Of a DNA stretch of 64,000 bases, positions 26,630 to 35,189 are shown in pieces. The stretch is from Calothrix parasitica NIES-267 (lineage in GTDB: Bacteria; Cyanobacteriota; Cyanobacteriia; Cyanobacteriales; Nostocaceae), in assembly GCF_002368095.1 (NCBI RefSeq), contig NZ_AP018227.1:968001-1032000 (forward strand). The letters run 5' to 3'. The notes under the pieces were generated by a model. The model did no database searches and had not been told where the DNA came from. It worked only from the letters and a program-made list of their open reading frames with translations. The position numbers were made by a program, and so were the translations under genes. The first letter of the stretch is position 1. Each line of letters starts with the position of its first letter.

Positions 26630-26856
26630 AATTTGTCGTAATCCATTGGTTCTGATAAACCTTCAGCAATTTCTTGTTTAGCACGTTTAGCAGCAGCAAT
26701 TAAATTTGATTCGGTTTTCTTAAAAGACTTTTCCCACTTTAATTCTTCTTCTAAATCTTGAATATATTCGCAAAGATGTTCTAAAACGCGATTTTGTGCA
26801 TTTTCCGGTAGAGATTCTATCATTTTTACTACAGTAGTGATTGATGGAGATAACAT
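26626..26856 (-). CDS. Cognate antitoxin of the RelE/ParE-like toxin
   Basis: 76 residues, mainly helical and acidic/lysine rich (LPENAQNRVLEHLCEYIQDLEEELKWEKSF), with a C-terminal tail AKQEIAEGLSEPMDYDKL of the kind that wraps the toxin. The N-terminal SPSITTVVKMIESLP segment is common in small cyanobacterial antitoxins. It is placed first in the pair, as expected, and overlaps the toxin start. No classical ribbon-helix-helix motif is obvious, so autoregulation by DNA binding is not shown. Confidence 0.8.
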   Translation of the reverse strand: MLSPSITTVVKMIESLPENAQNRVLEHLCEYIQDLEEELKWEKSFKKTESNLIAAAKRAKQEIAEGLSEPMDYDKL

Positions 26857-26954
26857 AGTTATTGCTGTTTACTACAGTTTGAGAAGACTTTAAATTGATG
26901 TGAATATAATTTTAGTTCAATTGCGGCGGCATGCTTCAGTTATTTCCAACATAT

Positions 26955-26987
26955 TAAATTACCCATTACCCATTACCCATTACCAAG
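26955..26987. repeat. CATTACC heptamer tandem tract
   Basis: Four copies of TTACCCA / TTACCAA just downstream of the AGE epimerase stop codon. Confidence 0.75.
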
Positions 26988-28151
26988 AATATCAAACTGC
27001 AACCCACACATATACATAGCCCTAGGAACATGAAAACAACCTTTCCACTTACCACCTTTTAAATTCAATAAAACCTCACCACGACGATTCAAATAACCAA
27101 ACCATTCCCCATACTCAGCATCATAAAAATGCGTCCAAGCATACTCATGCATTTTCTTGTACCATTCCCAACATTCCTTTCTTCCCGTCAACCGATAACC
27201 CATTGCTAAAGCTACTAAAGATTCCAAATGTACCCACCATAATTTTTGGTCCCATTCCAATTGTTGCGGTGGATTTCCATCAATATCCATGAAATAATAC
27301 AAGCCACCGTGCTTCTTATCCCAAGCAAAATTCAGAATATTTAATGTTACATTAACTGCTTGATTTATTAATTCTTTATTTCCACTACGTTGAGCGATAT
27401 CCATCATAAACCACATCGCTTCAATACCGTGTCCGGGATTAATTAATCTTCCTTCAAAACAATCAAGATGAGATGCATCGGGAGCAACATTTTCAAACAT
27501 TAATCCCCGCTCTTTATCGAGGAAATCATCCATTACTTCTTCTACTGTTGCATCTAAAACTTGTTGTAGCGTATCGTCTTCTAACAACCAAGCCATTTCT
27601 AAAGACAAATTAGCTAAAATCATCGGTACTGCTAACGATTTCATCGGACGAGTACCGGGTACCAGTTTATTATATTTACCTTTGGGATTTTCTTGACGAC
27701 TTAAAACGTTACTATAAGCCTGTAATGCAACTCCTTTGGCTGAATCTCTACCGGAAGCGAGAGCATATTGGCTAAAAGCCATTGCCGCGAAACAATCAGA
27801 AAATATATTATAAGGTTGGATTAACGGTTCACCTTCACGAGTCAGAGAAAAATACCAGTTACCGACCTCATCTCTACCGTTTTCTGAGAGAAAATTTGCA
27901 CCGTTTGCAGCGATTTTTAACCAATCTTCTCGCTTTTCTAATTGGTTATAAAGCATGGAAAACAACCATACCTGACGACTTTGTAGCCAAATAAATTTAT
28001 CTGTATCGAAGACTTTACCAGTTCTATCCAAACATGTGAAATATCCACCTTCTTCCCAATCTACCGAATGCTGTTCCCAAAATGGTAGTACATCATTAAG
28101 AAGAGTATTTTTATAAAGTTGAGCTAGCTGTTGAAAATCGTACTCCATCAT
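26973..28151 (-). CDS. AGE family epimerase/isomerase (N-acylglucosamine 2-epimerase-like)
   Basis: A 392-residue (alpha/alpha)6-barrel enzyme of the renin-binding-protein/AGE family. Landmarks are [13 protein letters not shown] (substrate arginine R59), [11 protein letters not shown] with H241, [10 protein letters not shown] with H308 and HVPRAMYMC with H374; H241 and H374 match the two catalytic histidines of the Anabaena enzyme. It should interconvert N-acetylglucosamine and N-acetylmannosamine or a related sugar pair. A NahK-like kinase gene lies 3 kb away on the same strand, which could work on the same kind of sugar, but they are not in one operon. Confidence 0.9.
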   Translation of the reverse strand: MMEYDFQQLAQLYKNTLLNDVLPFWEQHSVDWEEGGYFTCLDRTGKVFDTDKFIWLQSRQVWLFSMLYNQLEKREDWLKIAANGANFLSENGRDEVGNWYFSLTREGEPLIQPYNIFSDCFAAMAFSQYALASGRDSAKGVALQAYSNVLSRQENPKGKYNKLVPGTRPMKSLAVPMILANLSLEMAWLLEDDTLQQVLDATVEEVMDDFLDKERGLMFENVAPDASHLDCFEGRLINPGHGIEAMWFMMDIAQRSGNKELINQAVNVTLNILNFAWDKKHGGLYYFMDIDGNPPQQLEWDQKLWWVHLESLVALAMGYRLTGRKECWEWYKKMHEYAWTHFYDAEYGEWFGYLNRRGEVLLNLKGGKWKGCFHVPRAMYMCGLQFDILGNG

Positions 28152-28320
28152 TTCTACCCGTGAATAAATTTCGATGGAGTAATTATCGCTTTGGTTAGAG
28201 GAAGAAACAAGTATAGCTATTTTAGATTTTAGATTTTGGATTTTGGATTAAAAAACCATCTATTGCTAAAACCATTCGTTATCAAAACCATCCGCTACCA
28301 AAACTATCGGTTGTCAAAAT

Positions 28321-28884
28321 CTACTTAGGCTTATTTTTCCCAAACACATCTACTTCATGCTCGGAAGCTTTTTCAACTTCATCAACATAACCACATTTTG
28401 CATCGGGGAAAGCATCGCAATAACTGACATAAGGTTTAATATCAAGCACTGGTGTTTGGTCTAATAAATCAATTCCCTCTACATGTAAAATCAAACCTTC
28501 TACTTTTATTAACTTCGGAGCGCTGAGTCCAATGGGATTGGGACGATGAGGAGCGCGAGTTGCTAAAGTTCCTCGGCGAATGCGCGGTCCGCGTGGGATA
28601 ATCACAGTGGGATTCCAGTGCTTATTTAAGTGCAGCCATGCAATTACCCAAATCCGCTCAAAACCTTCCATATCTTTGAGTGCTTCTTGGGGTACGATAT
28701 CGCTAAAGAGTTCAATTTGTGCGGTCGCGGGTTGATAAGTTGAGGGTGCGGATTTGAGTTGCGATTGTCTGGGGGTTCCATGTCTTTCTTTATATGGAGA
28801 ATGTACTACTCCGATGGGCTGTAAATTAATTTCGGTAGGAAAATTAACGGTTTGGATATAGTCCTTTGGAGGAAGTTTGGGCAT
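28321..28884 (-). CDS. trmO: tRNA (N6-threonylcarbamoyladenosine(37)-N6)-methyltransferase TrmO
   Basis: 187 residues of the TsaA/TrmO family, which methylates t6A37 of tRNA-Thr using SAM with a beta-barrel fold. Signature segments are IGVVHSPYKERHGTPRQ near the N-terminus, GFERIWVIAWLHLN, PRIRRGTLATRAPHRPNPIGLS and LDQTPVLDIKPYVSYCD. Length is normal for the short form. The short C-terminal tail is lysine/glutamate rich. It stands alone. Confidence 0.92.
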   Translation of the reverse strand: MPKLPPKDYIQTVNFPTEINLQPIGVVHSPYKERHGTPRQSQLKSAPSTYQPATAQIELFSDIVPQEALKDMEGFERIWVIAWLHLNKHWNPTVIIPRGPRIRRGTLATRAPHRPNPIGLSAPKLIKVEGLILHVEGIDLLDQTPVLDIKPYVSYCDAFPDAKCGYVDEVEKASEHEVDVFGKNKPK

Positions 28885-29111
28885 TGATTGGAATCAGCTA
28901 TTGGGTTTAGAATTCTAGCGATGCTACGCTAAATAATTTATCAAATTTCAGGTAATCTAAAATCTTGTTCCCCGAATACAATTTCGCTTCGTATAAATCA
29001 CAAACAAAATCCTCTCACAACAAAAAAATGTTGATATTTTTAATTAAGTAATTGCACGCACACAAATACTGTATTTATTTCAATAGAATAAAGTTATAAA
29101 AATATTCTATT

Positions 29112-30155
29112 ATGAAAATCCAGACAGTAGAAATGAGCGCATTAAAAACTAAATTACCAGCTACTTTGACCTGCTTATGTCTAATTATCTCGACTTCACT
29201 AGTAAATCAAGCAAAAGCAACTTCTAACGCTAATCGAATAGATAATAGTACTAATAATATTAATAATAAAACTAATAATATTAATCCTATTTACCAAAAA
29301 GCGAAAACACAACTACCTCCAGACTTCTACGCTCTTTACCGTATTGTTGACAGACTATCCCGTGCTAATGAATACGATGGCCGACCTTGGCAAATTGTGC
29401 GGTCTGCAAAATATGATACTCAAGCTTTTGCCAAAAATGCCAATTTGATACCCATATACAATGGTGTTTTAGAGCAATTAGGCGGTGATGCTTCGGCTTT
29501 AGCCTGTATGATTAGTCATGAAATGGCTCACCACAAGCAACGTCATCAGGTTATCACCAATATAGAAAAAGCTGGAATAATTACTCAAATTAGAGAAGAA
29601 GCAATTGCACAAGTTTTAAATAGAAAGAGAAAAACTTCACCAGTTGCAATCATCGGTGATTTTGTGGTTAGAAGAGTAATTGGAGGAACTATTGGTACTG
29701 TTGTTAATGGTGTGTTGGATAATCGAAACAACAGAAGATTTAGGAAACAGCAAAAACGTGTTAATGCAATTGTAGAAAAGAAGACGGTAGAATTAGAAAA
29801 AAATATTTTAAAACAAAGCAGAGAAGATGAATTTGAAGCAGATAAAATTGCTTATCTTGCTTCTGTAAAAGCAGGTTTTGACAAGCAAGGATGTTTGCGT
29901 GCAATGTCTGTGCTTAATATCACTAAGGGAGTAAAATTTGATGAAAATCATCCCACTATCAAAGAAAGAATTGCAGCATTAAAAGTTGTTATGGAAAAGT
30001 CTAAAAATGAAAGTTTGATAGCAGAAGGAAAAGACAATTTATTTCAAACTCAACCTTTAACCTACAACTTATCTGCAAATCAAACATCCTTACGAGTCAA
30101 CTCCCGTCATGGAGCTTCGATAGGAGATGATATTGATAGAATGTTTGGAAGCTGA
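29112..30155 (+). CDS. M48 family metallopeptidase, exported
   Basis: 347 residues. The N-terminus (starting M1 or M8) has a hydrophobic stretch LPATLTCLCLIISTSLVNQAKA, a likely signal peptide. The catalytic motif HEMAH is at 136-140 and the third zinc ligand region EFEADKIAY is at 240-246, as in BepA/LoiP-like M48 proteases. Between them sits an unusual hydrophobic stretch VVRRVIGGTIGTVVNGVLDN. N-terminal residues 39-57 are an NNINNKTNN low-complexity tract. Probably an envelope protein quality-control protease. Monocistronic. Confidence 0.9.
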   Translation: MKIQTVEMSALKTKLPATLTCLCLIISTSLVNQAKATSNANRIDNSTNNINNKTNNINPIYQKAKTQLPPDFYALYRIVDRLSRANEYDGRPWQIVRSAKYDTQAFAKNANLIPIYNGVLEQLGGDASALACMISHEMAHHKQRHQVITNIEKAGIITQIREEAIAQVLNRKRKTSPVAIIGDFVVRRVIGGTIGTVVNGVLDNRNNRRFRKQQKRVNAIVEKKTVELEKNILKQSREDEFEADKIAYLASVKAGFDKQGCLRAMSVLNITKGVKFDENHPTIKERIAALKVVMEKSKNESLIAEGKDNLFQTQPLTYNLSANQTSLRVNSRHGASIGDDIDRMFGS

Positions 30156-30220
30156 TAAATAGATCAAGATTAAATCAAAAATTGAGTTAACAAATTAATT
30201 AAAATTAAAATTTCAATAAA

Positions 30221-30754
30221 TTATATCTCCAACACAAAACTATCTCTCAAATGAAAATCTGCTTCTTCCCCACAATGTTTTAAAGCCCAGTAACTGATAT
30301 TACCTTCTTTACTTTTAATTACAGTAGTAATTGAAACATCAAGGTTTTCGATTACAGATACTAAGCCATCTAAATTAAATTCCAATCCCAAATACAAAGC
30401 ATTAGAATCGCGCAGAATATTAAATGGAAGCGATTCAAATTTCTCTTCTAACTGCATTGATTTTCGATAATCCTCAAACCAATATATATTCCAATCTCCA
30501 CTCGGTGAAAGATTAAATTCCCAATAAATAGGAGTGTTTTTGATTCCTAAAAATAATTCAAAGCAGGTTGCTTCCCATAATTCATTTTTTCGGATTGGAA
30601 GTTTTTCAACTGCTGGTATTTCAATTATTTCTAAATTTCCTTTCAGCCGATAGTGAATTGTGAATACATTTTCGTCTCTAATAATTTCACCTGTAATTTG
30701 TAAATCGTTTTTTATGCTTTCAAATGGCTTGAGGGAAAATGTATGGTTTTTCAT
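30221..30754 (-). CDS. DOMON-like domain protein
   Basis: 177 residues matching the cyanobacterial DOMON-like family: FSLKPFES at the start, NELWEATCFELFLGIKNTPIYWEFNLSPSGDWNIYWFEDYR in the middle and VIKSKEGNISYWALKHCGEEADFHLRDSFVLEI at the end. The DOMON fold binds heme or sugars in other proteins; for this family no ligand is established. There is no signal peptide, so it is cytoplasmic. Full length. Confidence 0.85.
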   Translation of the reverse strand: MKNHTFSLKPFESIKNDLQITGEIIRDENVFTIHYRLKGNLEIIEIPAVEKLPIRKNELWEATCFELFLGIKNTPIYWEFNLSPSGDWNIYWFEDYRKSMQLEEKFESLPFNILRDSNALYLGLEFNLDGLVSVIENLDVSITTVIKSKEGNISYWALKHCGEEADFHLRDSFVLEI

Positions 30755-30819
30755 TGTTATTAGATATGAGAATTTGGCAATGATTGAGCAAGACTTTACG
30801 CTTCTAAAAGTCTTAGTAT

Positions 30820-30940
30820 TAAGTAGGTCGACATTAGAAATTCAAGGTATGTCATTGCGAGTGAAACGAAGCAACCGCAAGGTTTTGAACGCTATTTACA
30901 AGTAGTTACATAGTTAGATTTATTTGTGCCGACTACTTAC
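30820..30940. repeat. MITE-like element, copy A (AAGTAGTCGGCACAAATAAA family)
   Basis: Ends TAAGTAGGTCGACA and TGTGCCGACTACTTA are near-inverted. On the minus strand it begins TAAGTAGTCGGCACAAATAA, then ATCTAACTATGTAAC. A second copy with the same order lies on the plus strand at 42989-43135. The interior has the CATTGCGAG...GAAGCAA...CGCAAGG segment common in cyanobacterial repeats. Confidence 0.8.
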
Positions 30941-30975
30941 CTATTTGTCAGATAGATACGGACAAGGACTATTTT

Positions 30976-32106
30976 TTATTGAAAACTGGAGATGATTTTA
31001 CGAATTATATTTTCTTGCATCTCAATACTTTCAGTTAGCTTGAACTGTACTAATGCTCTAGAAAGATTATGCTCGGGATATTTGACTTTAAAGTAAACAT
31101 TCCCTGCTAAATAGTCTGTAAAAAATCTCAATCCTAATTCAAAAGCAATCAAACGAATCGCATCATACATATATATATAGTCATTGTCGGTCAGAAAATC
31201 TTTTGCAACTGAAAGATAACCTCTTAGAACCGACTGACAAATATCAGTATTAAAGCTCACCCTTTCCCAATGTTCGGTTTCTTCTCCTAAAGGATTACAT
31301 CCAGACCTTAAACAATCACCAATATCGTAATGAACTAATCCTGGTTTAACCGTATCTAAATCGATAATACTGATAGCTTGACCGCTATTACTATCAATCA
31401 TCACGTTATTTACCTTCGGGTCACCATGAATAGGACGCAAATGCAAACGTTCTTGTATTTGAGCATTTTCTAAGACCTGTGCCCAATTTTTGCGACTATT
31501 AATAAATTCCTTACAGTACTCAACTTGAGAAGATTGAGAAGACAGTTGAAATTGCGTTTCTACATTTTCGTATTGTTTTAAATAAGTGGGTGTAACGTGA
31601 AAACCCGGTAATGTATCAGCTAATTTATCTACAGGTAAATCGCTGATGAGATTATGAAACATTCCCAAACCGTAACCAATTTCACTAGCATGTTGATTGT
31701 CTTTAATAGTATCAAAAGTTTCAGCTTTATCAATAAAACCAATCCCTCGCCAAAATGAATTATCTGCGTCAATAAAGTGGTCTTGATTGTTTTTAGTTAA
31801 TAATACTTTTGGTACTTCCCAACGTCGATTTAAAGACAAAGGAGAATCTTGCAAACGCTGACGTACATGACTTGTGAAAGTACTCATATTTCGCATTACC
31901 AATTTTGGCTGAGGAAACACGTTTTGGTTAATGCGTTGTAATACAAAATGCTTTTCTTCTGCGGAATCTAAGGTAACAAGGAAAGTACCGTTAATGTTAC
32001 CATGACCAAACTCTTCAACTTTAATAATCTTGCTTCCGGTCTCAAATTGACTGGCAATTTCCGTAAGGTTATTTAAAACCGCGTCTGTATTAGCGTTCAA
32101 AGTCAC
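30976..32106 (-). CDS. APH-family sugar kinase, NahK-like
   Basis: 376 residues with the aminoglycoside phosphotransferase/choline kinase fold. N-terminal GHGNINGTFLV is the nucleotide loop. The catalytic loop is HGDPKVNNVM (227-236) and the metal-binding IDLDTVKPGLVHYDIGD follows (D249/D251). The DPKVNN and DLDTV..GL..YD.GD spacing is typical of N-acetylhexosamine 1-kinases (NahK), so phosphorylation of an amino sugar is more likely than antibiotic resistance. An AGE epimerase gene lies upstream on the same strand 3 kb away. Substrate unproven. Confidence 0.83.
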   Translation of the reverse strand: MTLNANTDAVLNNLTEIASQFETGSKIIKVEEFGHGNINGTFLVTLDSAEEKHFVLQRINQNVFPQPKLVMRNMSTFTSHVRQRLQDSPLSLNRRWEVPKVLLTKNNQDHFIDADNSFWRGIGFIDKAETFDTIKDNQHASEIGYGLGMFHNLISDLPVDKLADTLPGFHVTPTYLKQYENVETQFQLSSQSSQVEYCKEFINSRKNWAQVLENAQIQERLHLRPIHGDPKVNNVMIDSNSGQAISIIDLDTVKPGLVHYDIGDCLRSGCNPLGEETEHWERVSFNTDICQSVLRGYLSVAKDFLTDNDYIYMYDAIRLIAFELGLRFFTDYLAGNVYFKVKYPEHNLSRALVQFKLTESIEMQENIIRKIISSFQ

Positions 32107-32300
32107 TACCTGGTGTTTAATCTAATAAATATATATGCCTATATCTCTATAAGCCAATATCAGTATGCAACATTCAGCCAGTTAATTACGATAGAACGGT
32201 TCGGAAAACCTCATAAATTTATTTACGGTAAACTTCAATACTCTTTTGCTGCTATTCCCGTTAAAATCTAAATATCAAAGCAAGTTGAGGAACCCCCTAT

Positions 32301-32681
32301 ATGCAGGAAGTTACATTTAATTCTGATAAGCGTAAATTGCTATCGAGTTTGTGTCATGGGGCGATTTTCTTTAGTACCACGTTATTTTCTATCGGTGTTC
32401 CAATTGCCATTTATTTTACTTCGGATGACCCAGTAGTTAAAGAAAACGCCAAAGAATCAATTAATTTTCATTTTAACGTTTGGTTTTGGGCTACTGTAGT
32501 TGGAGTACCAATTGCGATTTTATCTTTCCTAACTTTTGGTCTTGGTGGAATATTATTTTTCCCCGTAGTTGCCTTTGGATTTCTAGTACATTGGGGATTG
32601 ACGATTGCAGCATTGTTGCACTGTATTTTAGGTAATGCGGATGAATCGTTCCGCTATCCGTTTATCTTTAGATTGTTTTAA
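32301..32681 (+). CDS. DUF4870 small membrane protein
   Basis: 126 residues with three to four hydrophobic helices (about 13-35, 53-75, 78-100, 103-118). KLLSSLCHGAIFFSTT, then DDPVVKENAKESINFHFNVWFW, is the DUF4870/Tic20-like signature. Function unknown; the same fold is seen in chloroplast-import-related membrane proteins. A hairpin terminator follows at 32711. Confidence 0.82.
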   Translation: MQEVTFNSDKRKLLSSLCHGAIFFSTTLFSIGVPIAIYFTSDDPVVKENAKESINFHFNVWFWATVVGVPIAILSFLTFGLGGILFFPVVAFGFLVHWGLTIAALLHCILGNADESFRYPFIFRLF

Positions 32682-32710
32682 ATCGCTTCAATTTAATATG
32701 TAGGTATTAG

Positions 32711-32740
32711 AAAAGGGTTGTGATGAGCATCCCTTTTTTA
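32711..32740 (+). terminator. Intrinsic terminator after DUF4870 gene
   Basis: AAAGGGTTG...AGCATCCCTTTTTT: stem AAAGGG/CCCTTT with a T run. It is near-identical to the hairpin at 33736 after glbN. Confidence 0.75.
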
Positions 32741-33328
32741 TTGCGAGTAAGGAATACTAACAATATATTAATTTTCACTTGTAACTGACAGACTTTATTT
32801 GATTAATTAAAAATTCTAAATTTTACTCTTCTCCTTAACAATGAGAGGGGAAGGGGTGAGGTTCATTCCATCCAAATATTAAATTAATTTTAAATGTTTT
32901 AGAAAAAAATTAGCTTCCAAAACTCACTATTGGCTTTAAATCAATGGTTTTGCAGAAATAATGTATTGGAAAATAAGTATGCCGATAAAAATTAACACTA
33001 CGGGCTTACTGTCGTCAACGCCGTGCTGATGCGATAGGGTAATTAGGTCAAGATAAAAACTCAAGAATTTTGCAAAGAAAAGTCCTTGATAATTATCTGA
33101 AAATCCGATACTGCAAAACTTCAAAATATGCAGGAATCGAACAATTAAAACTGGTAAAAACTACCTTACTTAAACTTAGCAATTGAAAGCTCCTAATCTT
33201 TATAGCAGCTAAAGTTAGTTATTCATTTCATCAAAACTTTAGTCCTGCGGTAGGGATTTGAATATTACTAAGTAGAGGTTTAGTTTAGTACTTCAACACC
33301 GTAAATATTCGCTTCAGAGGAACAGGAA
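32741..33328. other. Gene-free interval upstream of glbN
   Basis: AT-rich. It contains one GAGAGGGGAAGGGGTGAGGT repeat (32842-32862), also found at 46313-46376 and 62420-62437 as inverted or direct relatives. The glbN leader ends with GAGGAACAGGAA before the ATG. No other gene seen. Confidence 0.45.
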
Positions 33329-33685
33329 ATGAGTACATTATACGAAAAAATTGGCGGACAACCTACCATTGAAAAAGTGGTTGATGATTTTCATAACCGC
33401 ATTATGGCTGACAGCACCGTCAGTGGCTTTTTTGCCAACACCGACATGAAAAAGCAACGCGACCATCAAATTGGTTTCTTTTCTCTAATCCTGGGTGGTC
33501 CTAAAGACTATAAAGGTCGCAGCATGGACAAAACACATACAGGAATGGGTTTACAACAGCCACATTTTGATGCAATTAGTAAGCATTTAAGTGCTGCTAT
33601 GACTAGTTCTGGAGTATCTGCTGACGACGCAAAAGCAGCAATGGGAGAAGTTGAAAAATTAAAGCCTGCTATTTTGAATAAGTAA
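33329..33685 (+). CDS. glbN: Group I truncated hemoglobin (cyanoglobin)
   Basis: 118 residues, the full length of a group I 2/2 hemoglobin. LYEKIGGQPTIEKVVDDFH opens the fold. H70 in KTHTGMGL is the expected proximal heme ligand and H46 in RDHQIGFF is at the position of the distal histidine ligand known in Synechocystis GlbN. These proteins bind O2 and NO and help against reactive nitrogen species; in some Nostoc strains glbN sits with nif genes, but none are visible here. RBS AGGAAC/AGGAA just upstream. Followed by an intrinsic terminator. Confidence 0.93.
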   Translation: MSTLYEKIGGQPTIEKVVDDFHNRIMADSTVSGFFANTDMKKQRDHQIGFFSLILGGPKDYKGRSMDKTHTGMGLQQPHFDAISKHLSAAMTSSGVSADDAKAAMGEVEKLKPAILNK

Positions 33686-33735
33686 GTTATTTATTAACCC
33701 AATATCAATATTTTGGGTAGATGGTGATTATTTTG

Positions 33736-33764
33736 AAAGGGTTGTGATAAGCATCCCTTTTTTT
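33736..33764 (+). terminator. Intrinsic terminator after glbN
   Basis: AAAGGGTTGTGATAAGCATCCCTTTTTTT; differs by one base in the loop from the terminator at 32711, so the two adjacent genes share a duplicated terminator. Confidence 0.8.
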
Positions 33765-33785
33765 GTTTTTATACTTATAGATTTG

Positions 33786-33859
33786 TCGGTTGGGTTAGAC
33801 ACGACAATAGATTTTTTGATGATGAGGAATTTAGTTAATCGTGTCGTAATTTAACATTG
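33786..33859. repeat. GTTGGGTTAGACACGACAAT inverted-repeat element, copy 1
   Basis: Left end GGTTGGGTTAGACACGAC, right end AGTTAATCGTGTCGTAATTT; GACACGA and TCGTGTC pair. A second copy lies at 36133-36207 with the same ends and the shared inner GAGRAWTTAGTTAATCGTGT segment. A looser relative is at 36783-36853. Confidence 0.8.
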
Positions 33860-33885
33860 CTATTTTGAGAAAATAATAAAAAATT

Positions 33886-34236
33886 TTATTCTTCGAGAAG
33901 GGATTTAAGCCAGTCACGCACTTCTCCTTTTCCAGCACGACTCGAAGGTTTTTCTGTTAAAGCATCCTCTAAAATTTTACTAACTATTGCTTCGTATGCG
34001 GGATGTTCCCGCTCTATCAAATCAAGCTTTTGAGAATTTAAAGTTTCTGTATAAAATCGTTGTTGAATCTCATCATTAGATGCAGTTTCCAAAAATAGTT
34101 CTACTGCTTCTACTAAATTATCTCTTGCTTCTTCAATAGTTTTACCTTGGCTAGCAATATCTAATTCCGGACAAAGTGATATATACCAATCGTCTTCGCG
34201 TTCGATAATTGTAGTTAAAGGCTTTCTGTGTTTCAT
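33886..34236 (-). CDS. HicB-like antitoxin-family protein
   Basis: 116 residues. The N-terminal half, TTIIEREDDWYISLCPELDIASQGKTIEEARDNLVEAVELFLETA, is a clear HicB partial-RNase-H-fold domain. The second half is helical and charged, ending in RDWLKSLLEE. HicA, the usual small dsRBD toxin, is not next to it, so this is a solitary HicB-type regulator or the remainder of a pair. A second small gene module (34268-34883) lies directly upstream on the same strand. Confidence 0.82.
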   Translation of the reverse strand: MKHRKPLTTIIEREDDWYISLCPELDIASQGKTIEEARDNLVEAVELFLETASNDEIQQRFYTETLNSQKLDLIEREHPAYEAIVSKILEDALTEKPSSRAGKGEVRDWLKSLLEE

Positions 34237-34267
34237 AAGGTATTAAAGTAGTCAAAAACACCTGACT

Positions 34268-34531
34268 TTAAAGGTTAATTTCTTGAATTAATACATTTTC
34301 TCCTTCTCTAATTTCATCCCAATCTATTACAGCTACCCAAACATTTTCTTCGTTAGAATACTGGATAATTCCATCAGCTTCTAAATCTTCGCTATATAAT
34401 ACTAATCGCAAACCATCTAAAAGCCTAATCTTTTGTCGAGATAAATCTTCAATTGTCCCAGTACAATTTAGCCGTAAACGACCTTCAGTATCGGCATTAT
34501 GGAAATCAGCAAAGACTCGTGATATCTTCAT
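34268..34531 (-). CDS. Small conserved protein, partner of the gene at 34551
   Basis: 87 residues, beta-rich and acidic: VFADFHNADTEGRLRLNCTGTIEDLSRQ, then LLDGLRLVLYSEDLEADGIIQYSNEENVWVAVIDWDEIRE. I do not recognise a domain. It starts 19 bases after the end of the gene at 34551, on the same strand, which suggests an operon, and precedes a HicB-like gene. The acidic, compact composition fits an antitoxin or immunity-like protein, but that is inference. Confidence 0.6.
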   Translation of the reverse strand: MKISRVFADFHNADTEGRLRLNCTGTIEDLSRQKIRLLDGLRLVLYSEDLEADGIIQYSNEENVWVAVIDWDEIREGENVLIQEINL

Positions 34532-34550
34532 AGTAATTGAGTGATTAAAC

Positions 34551-34883
34551 CTAACTTAATTTATTTGGATTACTAACTGTTGGAATTAATAAGCTGCTAA
34601 TCTGTTGTGAAGTTAAACCAGTTAATGTTGCATGATAGGGACTTCTACCAGAAGTGCGAATGACATCACCTCCCAAATCACGCACTTCTCGGACAGATGT
34701 TATACCTATTTGTCCATGCGGAATTTTAGCTGCTAAATCTTCTATAGATAATTTTATCGCGCTTTCTACAGACACTCCTGTTACACCACTTGGATGAGTC
34801 CCTGTAGCACGTTCAATATCTTCTGGACGATTGCGTCCACCCCTAATAACTAATGCTTCGTCTGGTATTTTGTCTACGGTCAC
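34551..34883 (-). CDS. Small conserved protein (RGGRNRPEDI...), function unknown
   Basis: 110 residues from a GTG start at 34883. The first part reads IPDEALVIRGGRNRPEDIERATGTHPSGVTGVSVES and the second ISSVREV-like strands followed by RTSGRSPYHATLTGLTSQQISSLL. Conserved arginines, a histidine and a serine in a small basic-acidic protein are reminiscent of small effector or toxin domains, and it is translated together with a short acidic partner (34268). I know of similar hypothetical proteins in cyanobacteria but no function. Candidate two-gene toxin-antitoxin-like unit. Confidence 0.55.
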   Translation of the reverse strand: MTVDKIPDEALVIRGGRNRPEDIERATGTHPSGVTGVSVESAIKLSIEDLAAKIPHGQIGITSVREVRDLGGDVIRTSGRSPYHATLTGLTSQQISSLLIPTVSNPNKLS

Positions 34884-35189
34884 AACTAAATTTGAATTTA
34901 TTTAACCATAAGTAGCATATCAAGTTAGCTGTTCCAGATTTTATATTAAATTTTTACTCGATAAATTTTAATTGAGCATCTATGAATTAAAATTTATGGC
35001 ACTTTTTTTTAATTCGCAAATTCTAATTAAAATTTTCTAATTAGAAGCTGAGTTACTGAGAGTCGTAACCCAACATCGATGTTTTAGAGGTGATAAAGTT
35101 TTTACTCGTTTATAATCGACAATAAAATTTATATAGTACAATATTACTACACAAGGAATTAAGAAAATATTACTTTATAACAACATATT
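34884..35189. other. AT-rich gap between divergent genes
   Basis: 306 bases with no gene. It contains a fragment CGTAACCCAACATC (35065-35078) resembling the end of the GTTGGGTT element. Promoters of the flanking divergent genes should be here. Confidence 0.4.

Noticed and set aside
30976-32106. Aminoglycoside resistance kinase
   Set aside because: The HGDPKVNN and IDLDTVKPGL spacing fits NahK-like sugar kinases better; there is no resistance context.
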